Positions 33,406 through 42,333 are shown, counted from the first letter of the stretch. The stretch: 64,000 bases of DNA from Brevundimonas subvibrioides (GCF_002280785.1 NZ_NCEQ01000006.1:1-64000), one strand, 5' to 3'. Notes: generated by a model from the letters alone, not told the origin. Numbers and translations are program-made.

Positions 33406-34383
33406 CTAGCCCGTTCCGGACGCCTGTCGGAAGCTCTCGACCAGGCTTCCGGCGACCAGTCTCCAGCCATCAACCAGCACGAAAAAGATCAGCTTGAACG
33501 GGAGTGAAATCACCACCGGCGGCAGCATCATCATACCCATGGACATGAGCACGCTGGCCACCACAAGATCGATCACAAGGAACGGAATAAAAAGAAGAAA
33601 TCCGATTTCGAAGGCCTTCTTCAACTCCGAGATCATGAAGCTGGGAACGATGACCCGCAGGGGCAGTTCGGCGGCCGTCGTGGGGACCTCCAGACGGCTC
33701 AGCCGGGTGAACAGGGCGAGGTCTCCCTGGTCCACCTGGGCGAGCATGAAAGTCTTCACAGGTTCCGACGCCAGGTCGAAGGCCTGGGGCAGTTCCATCT
33801 GCTGATCCATCAGGGGGCGGATGCCCGAATCATAGGCGTCCTGCCACGTCGGAGCCATGACGATGGCGCTCAGGAACAGGGCCAGGGACACGAGGACGGC
33901 GTTCGGCGGCGACTGCTGCATGCCGAGCGCGGTGCGCAGCAGCGACAGCACCACGATGATGCGCACGAAGCTGGTGGTCATGATCACGATCGACGGCGCC
34001 AGCGACAGGACCGTCATCAGACCGACCAGCTGGACCACGCGCTCGGTCAGGCCCGCGCCGGTGCCGAGATCGACATTGATCGCAGAGCCCGCGCCGCCGG
34101 CGGCCGCCGCATCCTGGGCGAAGGCGGCCAGCGGCCACATGAGGCAGAGCAGGGTGGTGATCGCGGACAGTTTGAGCGCGTTGAGGAACTCCGCGCGGTT
34201 GGGGACGACGAACCACTTCTCCCTCCCCCTGCGGGGGAGGGTGGTCGCGGAGCGACCGGGTGGGGGGTGCAAGGCGGAACGACTACGGGCGGAGTTTGCC
34301 CTGCCCTGACGCCCCCACCCGCCTTCGCTTCGCTCAGCCGCCCTCCCCGAACGGGGAGGGATAAGATCGTGCGGTCCGCTCAT
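33406..34383 (-). CDS. fliP: Flagellar type III export apparatus protein FliP (N-terminal extension from a palindromic element)
   Basis: FliP forms the core of the flagellar export gate with FliQ and FliR. The conserved part runs from a signal-peptide-like LSAITTLLCLMWPLAAFAQ (residues 72-90) through VVQLVGLMTVLSLAPSIVIM, SFVRIIVVLSLLRTALGMQQ and PFLVIDLVVASVLMSMGMMM to the end, with four membrane helices. The frame opens at ATG 34383, overlapping the fliO stop as ATGA, and passes through a 141-bp palindromic element that adds about 47 residues before the signal sequence. Alternative starts are TTG 34272 and ATG 34140. Removing 34220-34360 would create ATG-AAG-TGG in the same frame, so that was perhaps the original start. 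Whether the present N-terminus is made is unknown. Confidence 0.85.
   Translation of the reverse strand: MSGPHDLIPPRSGRAAERSEGGWGRQGRANSARSRSALHPPPGRSATTLPRRGREKWFVVPNRAEFLNALKLSAITTLLCLMWPLAAFAQDAAAAGGAGSAINVDLGTGAGLTERVVQLVGLMTVLSLAPSIVIMTTSFVRIIVVLSLLRTALGMQQSPPNAVLVSLALFLSAIVMAPTWQDAYDSGIRPLMDQQMELPQAFDLASEPVKTFMLAQVDQGDLALFTRLSRLEVPTTAAELPLRVIVPSFMISELKKAFEIGFLLFIPFLVIDLVVASVLMSMGMMMLPPVVISLPFKLIFFVLVDGWRLVAGSLVESFRQASGTG
34220..34360. repeat. Palindromic element E1 (GGGGAGGG family) inside the fliP 5' end
   Basis: End hairpins at 34221-34241 and 34341-34360 enclose arms with GGGTGGGGG and CCCCCACCCG around a 40-bp centre. The layout matches E2 at 45948-46072. Counting one base beyond the left hairpin, the unit is 141 bp, a multiple of three, and keeps the fliP frame open. 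Confidence 0.8.
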
Positions 34384-34649
34384 TTCTCGATGCCTCGCGG
34401 CTCGATCAACTCACGGCCTTCGCCCAGCAGGAGGAGGCGTTCCTCGTCATCGATACTGACCAGGACGAGGCGGCGGGCGGGGTCGAGGACCAGGGTCTCG
34501 ACGACCTTCAGCCGGCGCTCGCCGCGCTCGGCGTTGAGCCTGGCCATCAACTGGGGCGCATAGCGACGCGCGGCCCAGGCGGCCAGGCCGATCAGGCCCA
34601 GGGTGAAGGCGAGGCCGAAGATGGCGCGCGCGAGATCGAGGAAGTTCAT
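34380..34649 (-). CDS. fliO: Flagellar biosynthesis protein FliO
   Basis: The 89-aa protein has one N-terminal membrane helix (AIFGLAFTLGLIGLAAWAAR) and a basic cytoplasmic domain with RRLKVVETLVLDPARRLVLV, typical of FliO, which assists assembly of FliP in the export gate. Its stop overlaps the fliP start by 4 bp. The gene diverges from flgB across a 119-bp region carrying CtrA-like sites. Confidence 0.9.
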   Translation of the reverse strand: MNFLDLARAIFGLAFTLGLIGLAAWAARRYAPQLMARLNAERGERRLKVVETLVLDPARRLVLVSIDDEERLLLLGEGRELIEPRGIEK

Positions 34650-34708
34650 TCTGAAGGGCCCCGGAGAACACGGGGAACTTTAACCAACGTGGTTAACGTC
34701 GCGTTTAG

Positions 34709-34724
34709 ATAAGCCCTCGTTAAC
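34709..34724 (+). promoter_or_regulatory. CtrA-like box between fliO and flgB
   Basis: ATAA-N7-TTAAC at 34709-34724 differs from the CtrA consensus TTAA-N7-TTAAC by one base. A second TTAACC...GGTTAAC pair with 9-bp spacing lies at 34680-34697. Early flagellar genes of Caulobacter are switched on by CtrA, and the site lies between divergent class II-type operons. Confidence 0.5.
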
Positions 34725-34768
34725 CATACCGGCGGCATTTTCTGCCCATCGATCAAGGAACGATCCCG

Positions 34769-35185
34769 ATGGGCGTCGCCGACATCCCCCTTCTGAGCCA
34801 GATCAAGGGCCGCATGACCTGGCTGGACGAACGCCAGCGTCTGATCGCCCAGAACGTCGCCAACTCGGATACGCCCGGCTACGTCGGTCGCGACCTGAGA
34901 GCCCCGACGGACTTCGCCGCCGCCATGCGGGACGGGGGAGGACTGCGCATGGTCCAGACCTCGGCCGGCCACATGCCTGTCGGCGGACCGAACGGCGCGC
35001 CGGTGGCCCGCTTCACGTCGGAGGCCTCGCCGGATTCCGAAACTACGCTCGACGGCAATGCGGTGGTGGTCGAGGAGCAGATGCTGAAGATGGCCGAGAG
35101 CCGCATGGCCTATGACGCCGCGATCGGCCTCTACAGCAAGGCGATGGCCATGATCGGCCTGGCGGCCAAGGTTCCGGGTCGATGA
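34769..35185 (+). CDS. flgB: Flagellar basal-body rod protein FlgB
   Basis: The 138-aa protein has the rod-protein N-terminus with RLIAQNVANSDTPGYVGRDL, and a C-terminus with NAVVVEEQMLKMAESRMAYD, both typical of FlgB, the proximal rod subunit. AAGGA lies 9 nt before the start. It is first in the flgB-flgC-fliE operon; the next gene starts 20 bp after its stop. Confidence 0.95.
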   Translation: MGVADIPLLSQIKGRMTWLDERQRLIAQNVANSDTPGYVGRDLRAPTDFAAAMRDGGGLRMVQTSAGHMPVGGPNGAPVARFTSEASPDSETTLDGNAVVVEEQMLKMAESRMAYDAAIGLYSKAMAMIGLAAKVPGR

Positions 35186-35204
35186 GCCGTAAGGGAAGCG
35201 CCCG

Positions 35205-35639
35205 ATGAGTGATCCGATCAACGGCCGCAACGGCACGCCGCGCAACAGCGCCATGGCGGTCGCGGCCTCCGCCCTGACCGCGCAGCAGTCGCGCATGCGG
35301 ATCATCGCCGAGAACATCGCCAACGCGGAATCCACGGCTCCGACGGCCGGAGGCAATCCCTATCGCCGCCAGATTCCGGTCTTCGAGGCGCGGGGCATCG
35401 ACGGCGCCACCGGGGTGTCGCTGGCCGAGGTTCGGCCGGACCAGAGCGACTTCCGCCGCGAATACGACCCGACCCATCCGGCGGCCGACGGCGAAGGCTA
35501 TGTCCTGCGACCCAATGTCGACACCCTGATCGAGGCCATGGACATGCGTGAGGCGCAGCGGGCCTACGAAGCCAATCTGAACGTCATCGAGACGGCGCGG
35601 TCGATGGAAAGCCGCACCCTCGATATCCTCAAACGGTAG
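35205..35639 (+). CDS. flgC: Flagellar basal-body rod protein FlgC
   Basis: The 144-aa protein contains the rod-protein motif RIIAENIANAESTAPTAGGN and the FlgC-typical PYRRQIPVFEARG. Its C-terminus, NVDTLIEAMDMREAQRAYEA, ends with the helix shared by rod and hook proteins. It forms the proximal rod. It is the second gene of the operon. Confidence 0.95.
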   Translation: MSDPINGRNGTPRNSAMAVAASALTAQQSRMRIIAENIANAESTAPTAGGNPYRRQIPVFEARGIDGATGVSLAEVRPDQSDFRREYDPTHPAADGEGYVLRPNVDTLIEAMDMREAQRAYEANLNVIETARSMESRTLDILKR

Positions 35640-35649
35640 GGCCTGATCG

Positions 35650-35955
35650 ATGTCGATGAACCCGTTGATGGCCGCCCGGGCCTATGCCCAGGCCCAGGGA
35701 GCCGGCGGAGCGACGGCAGGCGCCGCGGTCGCGGGCGGTCCCGAGTTTTCGCAGCTGCTGTCCAACGTCATGGGCGACATGACGCAACAGACCCGCGTGG
35801 CCGAGACCAACATGACCCAGGCCGTCCAGGGACAGGGCTCGATGATCGACGTGGTGACGTCGATTTCCAGCGCCGAGGCCTCGCTGCAGACCGTGATCGC
35901 GGTGCGTGACCAGGTGATCTCCGCCTATCAGGAAATCATGCGGATGCCGATTTAA
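35650..35955 (+). CDS. fliE: Flagellar hook-basal body protein FliE
   Basis: The 101-aa protein joins the MS ring to the rod. The conserved C-terminal half is visible: FSQLLSNVMGDMTQQTRVAE, MIDVVTSISSAEASLQTVIA and RDQVISAYQEIMRMPI. The Ala/Gly-rich N-terminus is usual. It is the last gene of the operon; the following 108 bp contain no gene. Confidence 0.95.
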   Translation: MSMNPLMAARAYAQAQGAGGATAGAAVAGGPEFSQLLSNVMGDMTQQTRVAETNMTQAVQGQGSMIDVVTSISSAEASLQTVIAVRDQVISAYQEIMRMPI

Positions 35956-36063
35956 GGGCAGGACGCTATCGCTCGCCGCGCGGCGGCTCGCGACCATTCT
36001 TCAGGGCGCTACCGCTCGGCTCGCGGAGCCTCGCTGCTTGAGCGCAGGATCGGCGCGGCAGCC

Positions 36064-37464
36064 TCACCTGGGCTGCACGTCGAAGGCGACGGTCAGGCGC
36101 TCGCCGCCGCCCGTGAACGGTTCGGTGCCGTGCCACATCCACGACGGGAACAGGGCGACGCGGCCGGGCTTCGGCTCGATCCAGTGTTCCGGAGCCAGTT
36201 CCAGCCCGATGCCCAGCCGACAGGCTCCGAACCGCAACCAGCCGGCTCTGGGCTGGTCCGGCGACGGCTCCGGGGTCTGGACATAGAGGGCCGAGGAGAC
36301 CCAGCCGTTCGGATGGATGTGGTCGCTGTGGCGCCCTCCGGCGGTAAGCCGCACGGACCAGGACCCGATGATCTCGAAGCCTCCACCCGCACGGAGGCTC
36401 ATCGGGTCGTCCCGGCCGGCCATGGAGCCGATGTAGCGTTCGATGGGGTCTGTCAGGGCGCCGAAGATCGCGTCGATGGCCGGATCGCCGGCGAAACGCG
36501 GGTCCAGCGCAGCCTGCGCGCCGGAGCGGATCGACTGGCCAAGGGGTTGGGCCCGGAAGGGATGAAGGGCGCGCAGCCCGGCGGTCGCTTCGGCCAGCCA
36601 CGCCTCGCGATCCTGGCCGACGGGCCCGGCCAGATCGAACGCGGCGGTCAGCCGGCGATAGTCGTCGGCGGAAAGCGCACGCGGGTCGCCGACCACCCTC
36701 CAGGCGACGTAGCGCAGGGCGAGGGCGTACTGATCGCCCGGCTTGGTCGCAAGGTGCGCCTCCAGCCCCGGCAGGGCCTCGCCGGATCGACCGCAGGCCA
36801 TCAGGGCCGCCAGCCGCGCCACCCGGGCCTCGGCATCGCCCGGCGCGGCGCCTGCCGCAGCCTCGGCATGCTTCAGGGCCAGGGCCGGATCGAAGCCCGA
36901 GGCGGCGGCCGAGGCTGTCGCGTCGAGAGACGCAGGGTGGGGTCCGGTCAGCCACGGTTCCAACCCGCGGTAGGCCGCCTCGTCGCCCACGATGTCTCGC
37001 GCGATCGCTGCGCGCAGGCCGGCCAGCGGCGCGGTCGGCGCCGACTGGAGCCGGGCGTCGATTGCGGCCAGAGCCGCATGGGGGTCACCGCTCCGCATCC
37101 AGATCAGCTGGGCCTGGTCCCGCAGGGCGTCGGTATAGTCCGGGCGACGCATCAGGGTCTGGCTCAGGGCCTCTTCGGCCTCCGCGAGCCGGCTCGACGA
37201 GATCAGGGCGCGGGCGAACACCAGCCAGGTCTCAGGCGCGTCCCCGCCCTTGGCGAAGGCGCGCCGGACAGCCGCCAGAGCCCCCTCGGCGTCACCCATG
37301 TCGCCAAGGGCCGCGGCCAGATTGTGCTCGGCCACGGCGCTCGCGGGACGGGCTGCGACAGCCTGCTCGAGGGTCTGGAGACGCGCCGTCGATTCGGGGC
37401 CATGGCCTTTCACGGCTTTGACGGCGGGCTCAGCGTTCGCGACGGACGCGAACCGACCGCGCAC
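36064..37464 (-). CDS. TPR protein with C-terminal 2-oxoglutarate/Fe(II) oxygenase domain
   Basis: The 466-aa protein has TPR-like repeats over residues 25-270 (AEHNLAAALGDMGDAEGALA, AALMACGRSGEALPGLEAHL). Its C-terminal domain resembles the putative 2OG-Fe(II) oxygenase family that follows TPRs in many alphaproteobacteria. Iron ligands are suggested by GGRHSDHIHPNGWVSSALYV and the distal FPSWMWHGTEPF, with the 2OG-binding Arg in ERLTVAFDV. Substrate unknown. The start is GTG 37464, overlapping the upstream gene by 35 bp; GTG 37413, just after that gene, is equally possible. Confidence 0.8.
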   Translation of the reverse strand: MRGRFASVANAEPAVKAVKGHGPESTARLQTLEQAVAARPASAVAEHNLAAALGDMGDAEGALAAVRRAFAKGGDAPETWLVFARALISSSRLAEAEEALSQTLMRRPDYTDALRDQAQLIWMRSGDPHAALAAIDARLQSAPTAPLAGLRAAIARDIVGDEAAYRGLEPWLTGPHPASLDATASAAASGFDPALALKHAEAAAGAAPGDAEARVARLAALMACGRSGEALPGLEAHLATKPGDQYALALRYVAWRVVGDPRALSADDYRRLTAAFDLAGPVGQDREAWLAEATAGLRALHPFRAQPLGQSIRSGAQAALDPRFAGDPAIDAIFGALTDPIERYIGSMAGRDDPMSLRAGGGFEIIGSWSVRLTAGGRHSDHIHPNGWVSSALYVQTPEPSPDQPRAGWLRFGACRLGIGLELAPEHWIEPKPGRVALFPSWMWHGTEPFTGGGERLTVAFDVQPR

Positions 37465-37975
37465 CGCCGACGCTCAGCAGATAGCTGCCCACCGCGCCCT
37501 GACGGATGCGCACCGCGGCCCCCGGCGCGACACGGGCGGTGACGCGCTCCATGTCGATCTGACGCCAGATCGCGCCGTCGGCGAGGACGAAGGTCCACTG
37601 GCCCCGTCCATCCTGGCGTCCGCTGGTCAAAGTCGTCTCGATCGCGTCCACCGGGTCATCCTGTCGCAGGCGACCGAACAGATTGGCGGTGGCGAGGTCG
37701 AGACCGAACAGGCGGGCGCGGGTCTCGCGCGCCTGGACCCGGTCGATCACCGTGACCTCGCCCTGTTGTTCGGCGGTGTCGAACGCGGCCGCCGCGACAT
37801 CGAAACAGGCCAGCCGCGCGTCGGTCGCCGTGATCGACCGACAGGCCAGCAAATCCTCAAGCAGGGCGGGTCTGACGGTCGCCGCGTCCTGCGCATGGCC
37901 GGTCAACGGGGCGGCGAAAGCCGCCGCGGCCAGGATGAGCCCCGACACTGTCAGAAGCCGAGCTTTCTTGCGCAT
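37430..37975 (-). CDS. Secreted protein of unknown function
   Basis: The 181-aa protein has a signal peptide (LLTVSGLILAAAAFAAPLTG, cleavage after GHAQ). A cysteine pair follows in LLACRSITATDARLACFDVA, a motif seen in several small envelope proteins including type VI-associated VasI-like proteins. The rest forms a beta domain (GRGQWTFVLADGAIWRQIDM, AAVRIRQGAVGSYLLSVGG). No type VI genes are nearby. It lies directly upstream of the TPR-oxygenase gene and probably shares its transcript. Confidence 0.75.
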   Translation of the reverse strand: MRKKARLLTVSGLILAAAAFAAPLTGHAQDAATVRPALLEDLLACRSITATDARLACFDVAAAAFDTAEQQGEVTVIDRVQARETRARLFGLDLATANLFGRLRQDDPVDAIETTLTSGRQDGRGQWTFVLADGAIWRQIDMERVTARVAPGAAVRIRQGAVGSYLLSVGGARSVRVRRER

Positions 37976-38222
37976 GTTCGTATCCCCGAGAAGAGTGATC
38001 CCCCCTTCTTACGCGATATTTTCCCCGTAGCGGCAATGGGGCTGGTGCGTGGTCTGAATGTGACAATCCTTTACGAAAGCGTCGTGTTTCGGCCATGCTC
38101 ATTGACCGAGCCCCGGTGTGAGGTAACGCTCCGCGCAAGTTCCAGATTTGCGTCCGCGCGGGTTTCGGGACGGGCGGGCCAAAGGTCCGGCCTAAAAACA
38201 CACTGCTCATGGAGAAGCCCCT

Positions 38223-41200
38223 TTGACCGACACCACCTACCGTCGCCGACTTCTCGGCACCTCGATGTTCGCCGGCGCGGCCCTGGTCGCCGCCGCCAGC
38301 CTGATGGCCGCGCCCGCCATGGCGCAGACCGCACAGGCCGATGACGACCAGGTCGACGACATCGTCGTGACCGGTTCGCGCATCGCCCGTCAGGACTATG
38401 TCGCCAACTCGCCGATCGTCACGGTCACCGCCGAGGACTTCCAGGCCACGGGTTCGGTCAACATCGACACCCTGATCAACGACCTGCCGCAGTTCACGCC
38501 CGCCGCGAACGCGACGTCCAACAACCCGTCCAACGGCGGTCAGGCCAACGTGCAGCTGCGCGGCCTGGGCACCGGCCGCACCCTGGTGCTGCTGAACGGT
38601 CGCCGTGTCGTGGCCTCCAACGCCTCTTCGGTCGTCGACCTGAACGTCCTGCCGACCTCGCTGATCAGCTCGATCGAAACGATCACGGGCGGCGCCTCGT
38701 CCACCTACGGCTCGGACGCCGTGGCCGGCGTGCTGAACTTCCTGCTCGACGACGATTTCGAGGGAGTCCGGATGGACTTCCAGTACGGCGAAAGCGACCG
38801 TAACGACGCCGACTCCAACTCGGTCAACCTGACCATCGGCGGCAAGTTCGGCGACGACCGCGGCCACGCCGTCCTGTCGTTCGACTATTCGCACCGTTCG
38901 CCGATCTTCAACGCGGCTCGCCCGTTCTCGGCGATCTCGGGCTTCTCGGGCGCCTCGCCCCTGGGTTCGACCGTCTTCGACGCCCAGAACCTGCCGACGA
39001 CGGCCGTGGTCAGCGGCTTCATCACCGGCGCCATCGCCGGCAACACCTTCGGCTTCAACAACAACGGCACGCTGTTCACGTATCAGGGCGCCCGCGACTA
39101 CGTTTCGCCGGGCGGCATCGACTTCGAAGGCTTCCGCACTGCAGGCCCGCTGCAGCAGACAGACTTCGCCTACAACACGGGCCCGCTGAACTACGGCGTC
39201 CTGCCGCAGAACCGCTACAACGCCTTCGCGGCGGTCTCCTATGAGATCAACCCGTCGGTTGAGGTCTACACCGAGTTCCTGTTCTCGCAGTACGAAAGCT
39301 CCAACCTGCTGGCCGCCTCGCCTGCTGCCGCCGGCACCGGTTTCCGCGTTCCGTCGACCAACCCGTTCATCTCGTCCGAGCTGCGCGCGGTCCTGAACAG
39401 CCGTCCGAACCCGGCCGGCACCTTCCGTCTGGACAAGCGCTTCAGCGCCCTCGGCTCGCGCGTCGGCAACGAAGCCACCGGCGTCTACCAGTTCACCACG
39501 GGCGTCCGCGGCGATCTGGAAGGCACGCGTGACTGGACCTATGACGCCTATCTGTCCTACGGCCGCGTCGACAACACCACGACCCAGACCGGCAACGTCT
39601 CACGTTCGGCGGTCCAGCGTCTGCTCGATGCCGCTGACGGCGGCGCGTCCCTCTGCGCCGGCGGCTTCAACCCGTTCGGTCAATCGACCCTGAGCGCGGC
39701 TTGCCAAGCCTACATCGGCCGGAAATCGAAGAACACCACCGTCAACGACCAGCGCGTCTTTGAAGTGAACCTGCAAGGCGGCGTCTTCGACCTGCCGGCC
39801 GGTGAAGTCCGCGTCGCTCTCGGCGGCACCTATCGCGAGCAGAACTACGACTTCATCGCCGACGCCGCACTGGCGGCCACGGCCCTGCTGCCCTCGTTCA
39901 ACGGCACGACCACCGTCCTGACGACCCAGAACGACATCGCCGGGTTCAACGCGGTGAACTCCCTGTCCGGTTCGGACCAGGTCTTCGAAGGCTACGGCGA
40001 AATCCTGATCCCGCTGCTGGCCGATCTGCCGTTCATCCAGCGCCTGGAAACGAACCTCGGCTACCGTGTCTCCAGCTATGACTCGGTCGGCGTGGTCGAA
40101 TCCTACAAGGCGGACGCCAACTGGGTCGTCTTCGACGGCCTGACCGTTCGCGGCGGCATCCAGCGCGCCGTTCGCGCTCCGTCGATCGGCGAACTGTTCA
40201 GCCCGCAGAACACGAACTTCCCCTCGATCGGTTCGCCCACCTCGGGCGGCGCTCCGGCCCTGTCGGCGGATCCCTGCGACATCCGCACCGCCTATCGCTC
40301 GACCTCGGGTTCCAACCTGGCGGCCTCGACCAACGCTGCGGTCCGCGCCCTCTGCCTCACGCAGGGCGTTCCGAGCCAGGTTATCGACACCTACACCTAC
40401 CCGAACCAGCAGGTTCAGGGTCTGTCGGGCGGCAACCCGAACCTGTTCGAGGAAACCGCCGACTCCTACACCGTCGGCATCGTGCTGCAGTCGCCGTTCC
40501 AGAACCCCTGGCTCTCGGGCTTCTCGGGTTCGGTCGACTACTACAACATCGAGATCGCCGACGTGGTCGGCACCGTGTCGGTCACCGAGCAGCTGCGTCG
40601 CTGCTTCAACTTCGACGGCGCGTCCAACACGACCTACGATCCGAACAACGTCTACTGCCAGCTGTTCAGCCGCGACCGCGCCTCGGGCCAGGTTACGAAC
40701 ACGTTCGAAACCAACGCCAACCTGGGCGCACTCCTGACCTCGGGCATCGACTTCCAGGTCGACTGGCGCGCCGCTCTGGTTGACCTCGGTCTGCCGGACT
40801 GGGGTTCGCTGGCCGTCAACGTCACGGGCACCAAGCTGGAAGAGTACAAGCGTCAGGACCTGCCGGGCGGCACCTTCACGGACCGCACGGGCACCCTGTC
40901 GAACTCGTTCGGCCTGACCCTGCCTGAGTGGAAGTCGCTGACCTCGGTCAACTGGAACATGGGCTCCTTCGGCCTCGGCGTCCGCTGGCGCTACCAGGGC
41001 TCGGCCGCGAACTTCAACAACCGCGCCCAGGTCATCGACGCGATCGACTACTTCGACCTGAACGGCTCCTGGGCCGTGAACGACACCGTCGCGATCCGCG
41101 CCGGCATCAACAACCTGACCGACGAGATGGCGCCCGTCTATGCGCCGGCCGTCGCGGCCAACACCGATCCGTCCGCCTATGACGTGCTCGGCCGCCGCTA

Positions 41201-41228
41201 CTACGTCGGCGTGACCGCCCGCTTCTAA
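38223..41228 (+). CDS. TonB-dependent outer-membrane receptor (1001 aa)
   Basis: The protein has a signal peptide (MFAGAALVAAASLMAAPAMA then Q). A TonB-box-like VDDIVVTGSRI is followed by a plug with QANVQLRGLGTGRTLVLLNG, ISSIETITGGASSTYGSDAV and AGVLNFLLDDDF. A very large Asn/Ser-rich barrel ends YYVGVTARF. This subclass is abundant in Caulobacterales and is used for many nutrients. The only in-frame start before the signal peptide is TTG 38223, with GGAGAAG 8 nt upstream. The codon pattern is strongly biased, suggesting high expression, and a strong terminator follows. No substrate clue lies next to it. Confidence 0.95.
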   Translation: MTDTTYRRRLLGTSMFAGAALVAAASLMAAPAMAQTAQADDDQVDDIVVTGSRIARQDYVANSPIVTVTAEDFQATGSVNIDTLINDLPQFTPAANATSNNPSNGGQANVQLRGLGTGRTLVLLNGRRVVASNASSVVDLNVLPTSLISSIETITGGASSTYGSDAVAGVLNFLLDDDFEGVRMDFQYGESDRNDADSNSVNLTIGGKFGDDRGHAVLSFDYSHRSPIFNAARPFSAISGFSGASPLGSTVFDAQNLPTTAVVSGFITGAIAGNTFGFNNNGTLFTYQGARDYVSPGGIDFEGFRTAGPLQQTDFAYNTGPLNYGVLPQNRYNAFAAVSYEINPSVEVYTEFLFSQYESSNLLAASPAAAGTGFRVPSTNPFISSELRAVLNSRPNPAGTFRLDKRFSALGSRVGNEATGVYQFTTGVRGDLEGTRDWTYDAYLSYGRVDNTTTQTGNVSRSAVQRLLDAADGGASLCAGGFNPFGQSTLSAACQAYIGRKSKNTTVNDQRVFEVNLQGGVFDLPAGEVRVALGGTYREQNYDFIADAALAATALLPSFNGTTTVLTTQNDIAGFNAVNSLSGSDQVFEGYGEILIPLLADLPFIQRLETNLGYRVSSYDSVGVVESYKADANWVVFDGLTVRGGIQRAVRAPSIGELFSPQNTNFPSIGSPTSGGAPALSADPCDIRTAYRSTSGSNLAASTNAAVRALCLTQGVPSQVIDTYTYPNQQVQGLSGGNPNLFEETADSYTVGIVLQSPFQNPWLSGFSGSVDYYNIEIADVVGTVSVTEQLRRCFNFDGASNTTYDPNNVYCQLFSRDRASGQVTNTFETNANLGALLTSGIDFQVDWRAALVDLGLPDWGSLAVNVTGTKLEEYKRQDLPGGTFTDRTGTLSNSFGLTLPEWKSLTSVNWNMGSFGLGVRWRYQGSAANFNNRAQVIDAIDYFDLNGSWAVNDTVAIRAGINNLTDEMAPVYAPAVAANTDPSAYDVLGRRYYVGVTARF

Positions 41229-41252
41229 AGGCGCGTCGAAGCTAAAACGTTG

Positions 41253-41288
41253 GGGGCGGCCGATGGTATCGGCCGCCCCTTTCTTTTG
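41253..41288 (+). terminator. Strong terminator of the 1001-aa TonB receptor gene
   Basis: A perfect 12-bp stem GGGGCGGCCGAT/ATCGGCCGCCCC with a GGT loop, followed by TTTCTTTTG. Confidence 0.9.
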
Positions 41289-41312
41289 TCCGGAAGTCTG
41301 GGGAAGTCTGGC

Positions 41313-42332
41313 TCAATCGGGTTCGGCGAGCAGGGCCAGGAGGGCGAAACTGGCCAGCCAGTGCTCGCCCATATAGTCGCCGGTGACATGGGGCAGGGCG
41401 GCGTTGAGGTGGACCTCTGCCGCCTCCAGGGCGACAGGGCGACGCGGGTCATCCAACGCCAGAGACGATGCGACGCCGCGCCAGCACCAGGCCCGGCTGA
41501 GGTTCAACCCATCCAGATGGGCGATCTTGCCGTCCGACCGGTCGCTGACCGTGGCGGGGGCGAACAGGGTCGCGGGCTCGCGCTGTTCGAGGCGCGGAAG
41601 ATAAAGATCGAACCAGGATCCGAAGTCCTGATCCTGCATCACGCGACGCATCAGTTCCGACACCATCAGCGTCGGCGACAGGAACTCGTCCTGCGACGGC
41701 TCCCAGGCCTGGCAGTCGCGATCGCCGGAATACCAGCGCAGGGCAGCGGCGTGGCACAGGTCGGCCAACTCCGCGTCGGCGGCGCTCTCCGCGTAGTCGA
41801 GCGCGAGCCGCAGGGAGAAGGCGGTGTTGTAGTGTGTCCCGGTCCGCACCGGATAGGTCGAGATCGGCAGAAAGGCCTTGAACCGGTCGGCGAAGGCCTC
41901 GGCCAGAGGTCGGAGGCTCTCGGCCCAGGCGCGGCCGCGCGGGTCAGGGTGGCGACGCAACTCGGTCTGCAGCATCAGCAGCCAGCCCCAGCCGTAGGGG
42001 CGTTCGAAGCCTCGGGCATTGGGCCGGACGAGATAGGCGACCTCCGCCGCGACGTTGGCGGGCGTGAACAGCTCGTCGGCCAGATCGGCGATGGCGACGG
42101 CCTCGGCCATGTCCGGATACAGGCGGCGCAGGGTGAACAGGGTCCACCAGCCGTGGACGCAGGAGTGCCAGTCGAAACTGCCGAAGAAGACCGGGTGCAG
42201 GGCGCGCGGGCCAAGCGCGTCCTCCGGCCCGTTCAGGACGTGATCCAGCTTGTTTGGATACGCCTTCGTCACATGGCCGAGGGCGGCGCGGGCGAAGCGG
42301 GCTGCCGTGGCGGCGTCGAGAGCTTGGGACAT
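41313..42332 (-). CDS. DUF2891 family protein
   Basis: The 339-aa soluble protein has the family's FGSFDWHSCVHGWWTLFTLR near residue 50, GFERPYGWGWLLMLQTELRR, GTHYNTAFSLRLALDYAESA and the end LPHVTGDYMGEHWLASFALL. The repeated Trp/His motifs suggest an alpha/alpha-barrel. No reaction is established. It starts one base after the DUF979 stop and so belongs to the 5-oxoprolinase operon. A link to 5-oxoproline or related amides is inferred from this context. Confidence 0.88.
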   Translation of the reverse strand: MSQALDAATAARFARAALGHVTKAYPNKLDHVLNGPEDALGPRALHPVFFGSFDWHSCVHGWWTLFTLRRLYPDMAEAVAIADLADELFTPANVAAEVAYLVRPNARGFERPYGWGWLLMLQTELRRHPDPRGRAWAESLRPLAEAFADRFKAFLPISTYPVRTGTHYNTAFSLRLALDYAESAADAELADLCHAAALRWYSGDRDCQAWEPSQDEFLSPTLMVSELMRRVMQDQDFGSWFDLYLPRLEQREPATLFAPATVSDRSDGKIAHLDGLNLSRAWCWRGVASSLALDDPRRPVALEAAEVHLNAALPHVTGDYMGEHWLASFALLALLAEPD

Positions 42333-42333
42333 T

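Noticed and set aside
33830..34216. 128-aa minus-strand frame starting GTG next to the fliP signal sequence
   Set aside because: It reads the fliP codons in the wrong frame and gives an Arg/Pro/His-rich product without motifs.
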